The position numbers were made by a program, and so were the translations under genes. Below, in pieces: positions 1 to 6,257 of a stretch of 10,003 nucleotides of DNA. Every line of letters starts with the position of its first letter. Position 1 is the first letter of the stretch. A model generated the notes under the pieces. That model did no database searches. It was not told the origin of the DNA and worked only from the letters and a program-made list of their open reading frames with translations. Source of the stretch: Mariprofundaceae bacterium (GTDB lineage: Bacteria; Pseudomonadota; Zetaproteobacteria; Mariprofundales; Mariprofundaceae); the NCBI GenBank assembly GCA_030950825.1, contig JAUZQT010000153.1:1-10003 (forward strand). Direction: 5' to 3'.

Positions 1-36
1 TTTCCCTCGCTACGATTTCTATTTTCGGACAGCCTC

Positions 37-1131
37 CTAGACATTAAAACGAAAGTGCATCACATCGCCATCTTGAACAATATATTCCTTTCCTTCCAAA
101 CGCATTTTCCCAGCTTCTTTGCACTTATTCTCACCACCCAAGGCAACAAAATCTTCATAAGCAATGGTTTCAGCACGAATAAATCCTTTTTCAAAATCAT
201 TATGAATCACCGCCGCTGCTTTGGGAGCAGTATCGCCAATGTGAATAGTCCAAGCGCGAACCTCTTTGACACCTGCCGTAAAATAAGTAATGAGCTTCAA
301 CAGATGATAAGCAACACGAATGACTGTATTCAGTCCAGGTTCTTGCAGCCCAAGATCTGCCAAAAATTCAGTCTTGGATACATCATCCATCTCAGTCAGT
401 TCGGCTTCAATTTGAGCCGACACGACTGCAACTTCAGCACCTTCTTCCATTGCAAAGGCGCGCACCTTTGCAACATAGTCATTGCCATCGGGCAACGACC
501 CATCATCCACATTGGCAATATACAACACAGGCTTTGCTGTTAACAGACAATAATCTTTGATCTTCTCAGCATCATCATTGCTTAAGTTTTGGCGACGAAC
601 CGTGATGCCATCCTCCAGACCTTTAAGCACACGCTGCTGCACTTCAAGCAATGCAAGCGCATCTTTATTGCCTGACTTGCTTGTTTTCAACGTTCTTTCA
701 ACTGCCTTTTCCATGCTTTCCATGTCTTTTAACATAAGCTCGGTATCAATCACCTCGATATCTGAAATCGGATCAATACAGTTGGCAACATGGGTAACAT
801 TTTCATCATCAAAACAGCGTACCACATGGGCAATCGCCGAGCATTCCCGAATATTGGCAAGAAACTTATTACCCAAACCCTCACCGCTGGCAGCACCTGC
901 AACCAGACCTGCAATATCAACAAATTCGACAACGGCATATTGCATCGCCTGCGGATGAACGATCTTAGCCAACGCATCCATACGGGCATCTGGTACCTGC
1001 ACCAAGCCAACATTGGGATCAATCGTGCAAAAAGGATAGTTCGCGGCTTCCGCACCCCCACCATTTAAGGCATTAAATAAAGTTGATTTTCCAACATTGG
1101 GAAGTCCGACGATGCCAATAGAAAGTGCCAT
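37..1131 (-). CDS. ychF: Redox-regulated ATPase YchF (Obg-family P-loop protein)
   Basis: This 364-residue protein has the usual full length of the YchF/OLA1 family. The N-terminal P-loop GLPNVGKS lies at residues 9-16, the switch region NYPFCTI at 31-37, and the Walker B/G3 motif DIAG at 72-75. The nucleotide-base loop reads NVDD at 207-210 instead of NKxD, the family hallmark linked to ATP rather than GTP use. The C-terminal TGS domain (about 280-364) ends in DGDVMHFRFNV, typical of bacterial members. Family members bind ribosomes and hydrolyse ATP in the cytoplasm; E. coli YchF is linked to oxidative stress responses and leaderless mRNA initiation (family knowledge). An AGGAGA Shine-Dalgarno lies about 7 bases before the ATG. 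It is last of the visible rplY-pth-ychF cluster, 25 bases after pth, an order common in proteobacteria. The identification is secure. Confidence 0.97.
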   Translation of the reverse strand: MALSIGIVGLPNVGKSTLFNALNGGGAEAANYPFCTIDPNVGLVQVPDARMDALAKIVHPQAMQYAVVEFVDIAGLVAGAASGEGLGNKFLANIRECSAIAHVVRCFDDENVTHVANCIDPISDIEVIDTELMLKDMESMEKAVERTLKTSKSGNKDALALLEVQQRVLKGLEDGITVRRQNLSNDDAEKIKDYCLLTAKPVLYIANVDDGSLPDGNDYVAKVRAFAMEEGAEVAVVSAQIEAELTEMDDVSKTEFLADLGLQEPGLNTVIRVAYHLLKLITYFTAGVKEVRAWTIHIGDTAPKAAAVIHNDFEKGFIRAETIAYEDFVALGGENKCKEAGKMRLEGKEYIVQDGDVMHFRFNV

Positions 1132-1156
1132 GGAATATCTCCTGATAAATTAAATA

Positions 1157-1732
1157 TTATGATGGGTTTAATTTGTTGTGAATTTTATTGGCTGCTGTAT
1201 CTGTTTTCCCTGCCAGAATACGCGAAAACTCTTCTTGCAACACATGAAAAATACGCGCTTCATCAGCGCGATCATCTTCAGTGGCACGTCCCAGTACCCA
1301 GGCTGTAATATCACCATTACTGGGTCTACCAATACCAATTTTAATGCGTGTATAATCACTGTTGTCTAGATGCTGATGAAGCGAACGAAGACCATTGTGC
1401 CCACCGTGTCCACCACCGATCTTAATGCGCAACTTCCCCGAAGGCAGATCCAAGTCATCATAAATGACAATGATATCCTTTGCTTCAACATTATAATAAC
1501 GTGCAAGCGGATTGATTGATGAGCCACTATCATTCATAAATGTCTGAGGTTTAACCAGTATTGTTTTGCCTTCGGAACTTTGCCATGTAGCACTCTGCGC
1601 ACGAAAACGAGGCGTTGCGGAAAACCGCAACCCCTCTGATTCAGCCAACTGGTCAAGGAAACGAAATCCAATATTGTGACGTGTTTCCCTGTACTTGGAA
1701 CCAGGATTGCCAAGCCCGACCAGTAATTTCAT
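1157..1732 (-). CDS. pth: Peptidyl-tRNA hydrolase
   Basis: This 191-residue protein matches the usual length of bacterial Pth (about 190-195). It cleaves the ester bond of peptidyl-tRNAs that drop off ribosomes, recycling tRNA in the cytoplasm. The start MKLLVGLGNPG carries the conserved Asn9; the catalytic His is H19 in RHNIGF (E. coli H20). Further active-site positions are N67 in FMN, D92 in YDDLDLP, and N113 in the GGHGGHNGL loop. All key residues are present, so the enzyme should be active. It begins 6 bases after the rplY stop and is followed 25 bases later by ychF, so the three genes very likely share a transcript. Nothing is unusual in its sequence. Confidence 0.97.
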   Translation of the reverse strand: MKLLVGLGNPGSKYRETRHNIGFRFLDQLAESEGLRFSATPRFRAQSATWQSSEGKTILVKPQTFMNDSGSSINPLARYYNVEAKDIIVIYDDLDLPSGKLRIKIGGGHGGHNGLRSLHQHLDNSDYTRIKIGIGRPSNGDITAWVLGRATEDDRADEARIFHVLQEEFSRILAGKTDTAANKIHNKLNPS

Positions 1733-1738
1733 AAAAGC

Positions 1739-2359
1739 TTACGCTTCGCTGCTTTCGTCTTCGCCTTCGTCTTCTTCAGTGGTGCTTTCAGATGTTTTAG
1801 GTGCAGCAATATTTAGAACTGTAAAGTTGACATCATGATGAACTTCAGCGCCTTCAGGTAAGGTAAAATCTTCAATATGAATGGTATCACCCACATTGAA
1901 ATCCGCACAATCAATTTCAATGGCATCAGGAATAGCATTGGCCAGACAGCTAACTTCCAGTACGTGACGAACAATATCGAGCAAGCCACCTGCAATATTA
2001 CCCGGGCATTTTTCAAAGTTAACAGCCACAACAGGCACTTCTACTGTGACGCTATCCGTGGATGAAACGCGCATAAAATCCAAATGCAACGCTGTATCCA
2101 TAATGGGATCCCATTGCACATCTTTTAACAATACCGTGCTGGTGCCACGTTTACCACTCACGTTTACTTCCAACATCGAGGTATAAAAAGTTTCTTCATT
2201 CAATAACTTACCAATGCTGTTGGCATTGATCGTAATGGGAAGATCAGGTTTACCACCGCCATAAATAATGCCAGGCAAAAAGCCTGCACGGCGCATGCGG
2301 CGAGCGTCACCTTTACCTGTGGTTTCGCGCAATTTTGCTTCGACAGTTAAATCAGTCAT
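1739..2359 (-). CDS. rplY: 50S ribosomal protein L25/general stress protein Ctc
   Basis: This 206-residue protein is the long CTC/TL5 type of L25, with an N-terminal 5S rRNA-binding L25 domain (about residues 5-93) and a C-terminal beta domain (about 100-185). The short E. coli form has only the first domain. Typical segments are RETTGKGDARRMRRAGFLPG near the start, WDPIMDTALHLDF in the middle, and the acidic tail EEDEGEDESSEA. It binds 5S rRNA in the large subunit; the CTC extension is associated with stress in some bacteria (family knowledge). An AGAGG Shine-Dalgarno lies about 9 bases before the ATG. It is the first gene of the rplY-pth-ychF cluster, so the promoter should lie in 2360-2510. 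A TTGACG hexamer occurs there at 2421-2426 on the minus strand, but I see no convincing -10 at the right distance. Confidence 0.95.
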   Translation of the reverse strand: MTDLTVEAKLRETTGKGDARRMRRAGFLPGIIYGGGKPDLPITINANSIGKLLNEETFYTSMLEVNVSGKRGTSTVLLKDVQWDPIMDTALHLDFMRVSSTDSVTVEVPVVAVNFEKCPGNIAGGLLDIVRHVLEVSCLANAIPDAIEIDCADFNVGDTIHIEDFTLPEGAEVHHDVNFTVLNIAAPKTSESTTEEDEGEDESSEA

Positions 2360-2507
2360 CGTTTTATACCTCTGTATGAAATAAATCTAGCGGGTTGTCC
2401 CGGGATAGATGCTTTGCAAGCGTCAACACCTGCATAAAGCGCGGCGCATCCTATGTGTTTTTATGCTAGATGGAAGAGAGCGTTTAATGATGTGGGTTTA
2501 GGTCGTT

Positions 2508-2590
2508 AATCAATGGGGTCAGACTCGATTGATTTATGGCTGTAAAAATCAATCGAGTCTGACCCCATTGATTCTGACCCCATTGATTCT
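2508..2590. repeat. Perfect 28-bp inverted repeat plus partial third copy, REP/MITE-like
   Basis: Arms at 2508-2535 and 2546-2573 are perfect reverse complements over 28 bases, separated by 10 bases. The right arm core CTGACCCCATTGATTCT is followed at once by another copy, so a 15-base unit (TGACCCCATTGATTC) stands twice in tandem at 2560-2574 and 2575-2589. The element starts 10 bases beyond the stop of the pentahaem cytochrome gene. No T-run follows the hairpin on either strand, so it is not a standard intrinsic terminator, although so strong a hairpin could stabilise mRNA ends. The GGGGTCAGACTCG-type motif resembles, from memory, palindromes spread in many bacterial genomes by REP-associated tyrosine transposases; I could not check this. 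The rest of the 2360-2600 spacer shows no gene. Confidence 0.85.
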
Positions 2591-2600
2591 TTATTTTTTC

Positions 2601-3809
2601 TCATTCAAGCGTGAATGTTTCGTTGTATAGGCGATAGTCATTGTCATTTGCATCGGAAAGAGCGCGTTGAATTAATGCCTTTGCATTGCCTTTTAGGCCA
2701 CCCGTCAATAAGCTCTGATAGACACCTTTGTAGAACGCATCGGGAATAACGTCCACATAAAAGCGTACAGCACTGACTTCTTCATGAAGCCCACGAGCCT
2801 CAAAAACTCGGCTTTCACTAGGCATCAAGCGCGTATCTTGTATTTCTTTCCAACCTTCATCGTAGCCCACTTCACGCACAATAAGCCATTGCCAATGCTG
2901 TATTATTTCACCTTGCCCATCCAAGGCTTCGGCTTTCACCAATACCTTGGGTGTCACATAGCTTGGAAAGGCATGTCCAATATGAACCGATGTTATGGTC
3001 AATGCGGCTCCAGTGCTTATTTTTTTCAATTCAAATTGCAAGCCGCTACGCACCATATCTACATCATGAATGCCTTTAAAAGCATGTTTTCTATCAGGCA
3101 TATGGCAGTTTTGGCATTGTATACCCTGCCGCGCGAACCGACTTTGCTTCCATTCAAACACAGTGTTTTCCAAAGGTTTTCCATTGATTGCATACGATTG
3201 CGGAAACTGATGGCATGATGCACATAGTTGCGACTGTTCAAAATCCTTACTTGCTATAAAACCATCATGTGCTGCGCCATTTAACGCGCCAACAAGCGCA
3301 CTGCCTCTTCTTGGTGGGCCAAAGCGCCTACCTTGTCGGACATGGCAGACTGCACAGGTAACACCAGCATGGCGTAAAGGAAGTTGTGCTTTTGTTGAAT
3401 CCAAATCGGCATTCCGAGAAAAGCCCTCAGGATGCTGTAATAATGTTGAGAGTGTTGCCTGCATATCGCCCGCATCACGGTATAATTGCTCCGCTAAAGG
3501 TGCGTGGCAGACCAGGCAAGCATTGCCCTCACCGTGCCCCATACCAGGAAATTGACCAACCAAACCTGCTGAATAAGCATGTGCATGCCGACTATCTCGC
3601 CAGGCATTGAATTGCTCCTGATGACACTGTGCACAGGCCTCTGGCCGCATATTGTTTTCAAGATCTAAGCCTTCATGGCTGCGAATACCATCTTTTGTTG
3701 CCTGTGGAAAATCCCAATAGTTTGATGGCAATTTATTTTGTGTCGCAGCACCAACAAGGCTTGCGCCTATCAAAATAAAAACAGCTGACATCCACCATGT
3801 TTTTTTCAT
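2601..3809 (-). CDS. Exported pentahaem cytochrome c (cytochrome c554-like)
   Basis: From the ATG at 3809 this protein has 402 residues. The start is chosen because GAGG lies 5 bases upstream and a clean signal peptide follows (MKKTWWMSAVFILIGASLVGAA, cleavage near residue 21-22). An in-frame ATG at 3860 would place 17 odd residues over a terminator hairpin. Five CXXCH haem sites are seen: CAQCH 59-63, CLVCH 98-102, CAVCH 152-156, CASCH 196-200 and CQNCH 232-236. The first is followed by a Trp/Ser/His-rich segment (AWRDSRHAHAY) typical of c554/NrfA-like multihaem cytochromes. Residues 250-402 lack haem sites, look beta-rich and contain HIGHAFPSYVTPKVLV, a region seen in such cytochromes. It is presumably periplasmic and moves electrons; partner and substrate are unknown. 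It follows the two NPC-repeat genes but is separated from them by a terminator hairpin. Confidence 0.88.
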   Translation of the reverse strand: MKKTWWMSAVFILIGASLVGAATQNKLPSNYWDFPQATKDGIRSHEGLDLENNMRPEACAQCHQEQFNAWRDSRHAHAYSAGLVGQFPGMGHGEGNACLVCHAPLAEQLYRDAGDMQATLSTLLQHPEGFSRNADLDSTKAQLPLRHAGVTCAVCHVRQGRRFGPPRRGSALVGALNGAAHDGFIASKDFEQSQLCASCHQFPQSYAINGKPLENTVFEWKQSRFARQGIQCQNCHMPDRKHAFKGIHDVDMVRSGLQFELKKISTGAALTITSVHIGHAFPSYVTPKVLVKAEALDGQGEIIQHWQWLIVREVGYDEGWKEIQDTRLMPSESRVFEARGLHEEVSAVRFYVDVIPDAFYKGVYQSLLTGGLKGNAKALIQRALSDANDNDYRLYNETFTLE

Positions 3810-3820
3810 ATATGCCTCAT

Positions 3821-3856
3821 AAAAAAGGGTGGTCGGTATATTGCTACCAACCACCC
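3821..3856 (-). terminator. Intrinsic terminator or attenuator ahead of the pentahaem cytochrome
   Basis: Read on the minus strand, GGGTGGT (3856-3850) pairs with ACCACCC (3833-3827), then after one mismatch GGTA pairs with TACC, closing a 6-base loop; six T residues follow at 3826-3821. This is a textbook Rho-independent terminator. It lies 46 bases after the stop of the NPC-repeat cytochrome gene, and its T-run ends 11 bases before the ATG of the pentahaem cytochrome, just ahead of its Shine-Dalgarno. It may simply end the upstream two-gene transcript, or act as an attenuator if the downstream gene is read from a promoter upstream of it. Confidence 0.8.
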
Positions 3857-3891
3857 TCAATGTTCACTGTTTAATCGAAATTTGCAGAATT

Positions 3892-3905
3892 TAGATTACA
3901 ATCTA
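3892..3905. promoter_or_regulatory. Short dyad TAGATT-N2-AATCTA
   Basis: A 6-2-6 inverted repeat overlaps the stop codon of the NPC-repeat cytochrome gene, 83 bases ahead of the pentahaem cytochrome start. It is AT-rich and of a size seen in operators, but I do not recognise a specific regulator and it could occur by chance. No good -35/-10 pair is evident beside it. Confidence 0.25.
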
Positions 3906-4517
3906 CTTTTTGTGTTCGTGCAAATACTTCATGCGAAATGCCCGATAATAAGCTGCCATTGCGGTCAATTCTTTCGAGTTTTTATCCAGTTGCTTGCCTT
4001 TCATTGGATTAAGTAAGCAATAATTAATCATTTGATCCAGGGTCACAACATCACCCACCATTTTGACGTAGTGTGGAAAATTCTGACGCTTTTCAAGGTT
4101 CAAAGATTCATAACCATCATGGCATGATAGGCATGCGACACCCGCTGTACCCATGCCTTCATCATCACGCCACATCTTCTTGCCCAAGTCCACAGCCTCT
4201 TGGAAAGAATTAAACGCATGTGGACGAATGGGCGTGTTTGCATTGGCAGAGCAAGGATTCATGGAGCAAGGGTTACACGGGTTTGCCATTTTTTTCATGC
4301 TGCAAGGATTACACGGGTTTGCCATCTTCTTCATGCTGCAAGGATTACACGGGTTTGCCATCTTCTTCATGCTGCAAGGGTTACACGGGTTTGCCATCTT
4401 CTTCATGCTGCAAGGGTTATGGTTGGCTGCGCAGGGGTTGCATGGGTTTGCCGCTTCTGCAAGACCTTGCATTGCGAATACGGCCAAAAATGAAAAAATA
4501 ATTGTTAAATAACGCAT
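3903..4517 (-). CDS. Exported NPC-repeat protein fused to a monohaem cytochrome c domain
   Basis: This protein has 204 residues. A signal peptide covers residues 1-22 (cleavage after AEA). Residues 23 to about 95 form a repeat block with 12 Asn-Pro-Cys triplets, largely units of NPCNPCSMKKMA, giving five CNPC motifs. These are not haem sites because no His follows the second Cys. The C-terminal domain (about 100-204) has one haem site, CLSCH at 129-133. Its segment from about 160 on, with C167, M172 in NPMKGK and a following Ser-Lys-Glu-Leu/Tyr region, resembles the end of SoxA/TsdA-like cytochrome c domains; M172 is a plausible distal haem ligand (inference). It starts 13 bases after the stop of the NPC-only gene, with AGGCGG as a likely ribosome site, so the two are probably cotranscribed. 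Location should be periplasmic or outer surface. Function is unknown; metal binding coupled to electron transfer is a guess. Confidence 0.85.
   Translation of the reverse strand: MRYLTIIFSFLAVFAMQGLAEAANPCNPCAANHNPCSMKKMANPCNPCSMKKMANPCNPCSMKKMANPCNPCSMKKMANPCNPCSMNPCSANANTPIRPHAFNSFQEAVDLGKKMWRDDEGMGTAGVACLSCHDGYESLNLEKRQNFPHYVKMVGDVVTLDQMINYCLLNPMKGKQLDKNSKELTAMAAYYRAFRMKYLHEHKK
4273..4416. repeat. Four tandem 36-bp coding repeats
   Basis: Four head-to-tail 36-base units lie at 4273-4308, 4309-4344, 4345-4380 and 4381-4416. They differ at only a few bases and encode the 12-residue unit of the NPC-cytochrome fusion. The near identity at DNA level, including silent positions, points to recent expansion or homogenisation, and copy number may vary between strains. 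Confidence 0.9.
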
Positions 4518-4530
4518 ATAAGACCGCCTA

Positions 4531-5013
4531 TCACATTGCTCCGTGCTTCATGGCGCACGGATTGCATGGGTTCATTTTTTTCATGGCGCATGGGTTATGC
4601 TTTTTCATATGTTTCATGGCGCATGGGTTATGCTTTTTCATATGTTTCATGGCGCACGGATTGCACGGGTTCATTTTTTTCATAGCGCATGGGTTATGCT
4701 TTTTCATATGTTTCATGGCGCATGGGTTATGCTTTTTCATATGTTTCATGGCACATGGGTTATGCTTTTTCATATGTTTCATGGCGCACGGATTGCACGG
4801 GTTCATTTTTTTCATGGCGCATGGGTTATGCTTTTTCATATGCTTCATGGCGCACGGATTGCACGGGTTCATTTTTTTCATAGCGCATGGGTTATGCTCT
4901 TTCATTTGCTTCATGGCGCATGGGTTGCATGGATTTTGACCTGCAATGGCAGGCGAAGCGCCCACCCCTATCAGCAAGAATAAAGTTGCTGCGATTCCTA
5001 AAATGTTTTTCAT
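4531..5013 (-). CDS. Exported low-complexity NPC/Met/His-repeat protein
   Basis: From the ATG at 5013 this protein has 160 residues. That start is preceded by a perfect GGAGG and gives a clear signal peptide (MKNILGIAATLFLLIGVGAS, cleavage after AIA at residue 24); the in-frame ATG at 5037 has neither. The mature 136 residues consist almost wholly of 17 Asn-Pro-Cys triplets built from three modules: NPCAMKHMKKH (11 residues), NPCAMKKM (8) and a doubled NPCNPC that gives five CNPC motifs. Cys, Met, His and Lys dominate, with hardly any hydrophobic core, so a globular fold without ligands is unlikely. Many soft and borderline metal ligands suggest Cu, Zn, Ni or similar binding, or disulfide/thiol chemistry (inference). 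I do not recognise a named family. It is the first gene of the cluster with the NPC-cytochrome fusion. Confidence 0.8.
   Translation of the reverse strand: MKNILGIAATLFLLIGVGASPAIAGQNPCNPCAMKQMKEHNPCAMKKMNPCNPCAMKHMKKHNPCAMKKMNPCNPCAMKHMKKHNPCAMKHMKKHNPCAMKHMKKHNPCAMKKMNPCNPCAMKHMKKHNPCAMKHMKKHNPCAMKKMNPCNPCAMKHGAM
4543..4935. repeat. Coding tandem array with mixed 33-, 24- and 9-bp modules
   Basis: The array encodes the NPC protein and is built from 33-base units (NPCAMKHMKKH), 24-base units (NPCAMKKM) and 9-base insertions (an extra NPC). Copies are almost identical at DNA level, with rare changes such as GCACATGGG for GCGCATGGG near 4751. Long stretches free of stops on the opposite strand are a by-product of this repetition. 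Confidence 0.9.
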
Positions 5014-5157
5014 ATAATGCCTCCAAAAGGTTACCACAGCGACTTATCTGCACTGCATGGAGCGTAGGTCGCAAGCCATTGTGCATTATTACAAATAATC
5101 GACAGGAACATTATTCGCAACTATTCAGCTCACTTACAAGATACTCCACCAAACCAT
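5014..5157 (-). promoter_or_regulatory. Upstream region of the NPC-repeat cluster, candidate extended -10
   Basis: The stretch between the trpD terminator and the NPC gene should hold the promoter of the NPC cluster. On the minus strand TGTAATAAT (5093-5085) resembles an extended -10 (TGNTATAAT, one mismatch in the hexamer), about 70 bases before the start codon. No good -35 stands 17 bases upstream, so this is weak. I see no clear operator. Confidence 0.25.
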
Positions 5158-5195
5158 AAAAACGCATCCTCGAATGCCCGTGTGCGTTCACACAG
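5158..5195 (-). terminator. Probable terminator of trpEGD
   Basis: On the minus strand, 40-77 bases after the trpD stop, two small hairpins follow one another. The first is GTGTG-AACG-CACAC (5193-5180), which extends to 7 pairs with a wobble. The second is GCATT-CGAG-GATGC (5177-5164), followed by G and TTTTT (5162-5158). An alternative stem, AACGCA with TGCGTT, also ends at the T-run. The stems are modest, so strength is uncertain, but position and T-run fit an operon end. Confidence 0.5.
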
Positions 5196-5234
5196 ATAAA
5201 ACTTTTGCACCCCATGATATAAATTCAGGAGCTT

Positions 5235-6257
5235 TTACTGATTGGTAAATACAATTAATTTCTCTAGCGTTTGTGTTACACTACCGTTATCAATGGCTTC
5301 TGAAGCCATGCAAAGTCCTGCTGCAATGCCATCCACTTGACCTGCAACCCATAGTGCGGCAGCAGTATTCAACAAAACAATATCCCGACCCGCACCTTGG
5401 CTCCCTGCAAAAATATGGCGAAGAATTGCAGCATTGGTCACAGCATCATCGCCTTCAAGCGCTTTAGGCGTGCTAAAGGGCATACCGAATGCCCCAGGGT
5501 CAATTTCAAAAGGCATGGGTGGGCGACCTTGCTCAACCCACAAAGCATCAGTAATTTCGGTGGTGGTGATTTCATCCAGACCATCACGACCATGTACAAC
5601 CAAGGCACGCTTGATACCCAATGATTGTAGTGCCCCAGCCACCAATGGCATCTTCTCTTTGCTAAATACACCAAGAATTTGATAGTCGGCAGAAGCAGGG
5701 TTGGTGAGTGGGCCAAGTAGATTGAAAATAGTACGAACACCCATTTCTTTGCGTGTGGGCCCAGCATATTTCATGGCAGGATGATGGTTGGGGGCGAATA
5801 AAAATCCGATACCAACGTCATCAATGCATTGTGCGACCTGTTCAGGCGTAATATTCAGGTTTACGCCCAAGGCTTCAAGGACATCGGCGGCACCAGATTT
5901 GGAAGACATAGCGCGGTTGCCATGTTTGGCAACAGGCACACCACAGGCAGCAGTTACCAGTGCAACGGCGGTGGAAATGTTAAATGTTTTTGCGCCATCA
6001 CCGCCTGTGCCACAGGTATCCAGCAAACCAGTAGATTTTGGGTGAATATGGGTTGCTGCGGCACGCATGGCCTTGGCTGCGCCTGAAACGATTTCAATGC
6101 TTTCACCACGAATAGAGATGCCCATCAAAATGGCGGCAATTTGTGCGGATGAGACTTCGCCTTTCATGATGGCTGTGAAAATAGCTTCACTTATTTGCTG
6201 GCTTAATGCGTCACCAGATTGTAGTTGTGCAATGGTGGATTGAATGAAGTGATTCAT
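5235..6257 (-). CDS. trpD: Anthranilate phosphoribosyltransferase
   Basis: This 340-residue protein has the normal length of a stand-alone TrpD. It transfers the phosphoribosyl group of PRPP to anthranilate, the second step of tryptophan synthesis, in the cytoplasm. The PRPP-binding glycine loop CGTGGDG is at residues 82-88 and the anthranilate-site KHGNR at 111-115, followed by SSKSG at 118-122; the metal-binding GRDGLDEITTTE motif is also present. The ATG overlaps the trpG stop (ATGA), so translation is probably coupled. Unlike many trpEGDC operons, no trpC follows: 221 bases with a probable terminator lead to the unrelated NPC-repeat gene. All key residues are present, so an active enzyme is expected. 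Confidence 0.97.
   Translation of the reverse strand: MNHFIQSTIAQLQSGDALSQQISEAIFTAIMKGEVSSAQIAAILMGISIRGESIEIVSGAAKAMRAAATHIHPKSTGLLDTCGTGGDGAKTFNISTAVALVTAACGVPVAKHGNRAMSSKSGAADVLEALGVNLNITPEQVAQCIDDVGIGFLFAPNHHPAMKYAGPTRKEMGVRTIFNLLGPLTNPASADYQILGVFSKEKMPLVAGALQSLGIKRALVVHGRDGLDEITTTEITDALWVEQGRPPMPFEIDPGAFGMPFSTPKALEGDDAVTNAAILRHIFAGSQGAGRDIVLLNTAAALWVAGQVDGIAAGLCMASEAIDNGSVTQTLEKLIVFTNQ

Noticed and set aside
3810..3860. Upstream start at 3860 for the pentahaem cytochrome (17 extra residues)
   Set aside because: The extension covers the terminator hairpin, lacks a ribosome site and would bury the signal peptide; the ATG at 3809 has GAGG and a clean signal.
4543..4935. CRISPR-like array
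   Set aside because: Repeats are back to back, in frame and coding, with no unique spacers.
4502..4983. Long plus-strand open frames opposite the NPC gene
   Set aside because: They exist only because the tandem repeat lacks stops on the other strand; the minus strand has good ribosome sites, signal peptides and neighbouring genes in the same direction.
4531..5013. CNPC motifs of the NPC protein as haem c sites
   Set aside because: CXXC is followed by Ala, not His, in every copy, so covalent haem attachment by the usual CXXCH rule is not expected.
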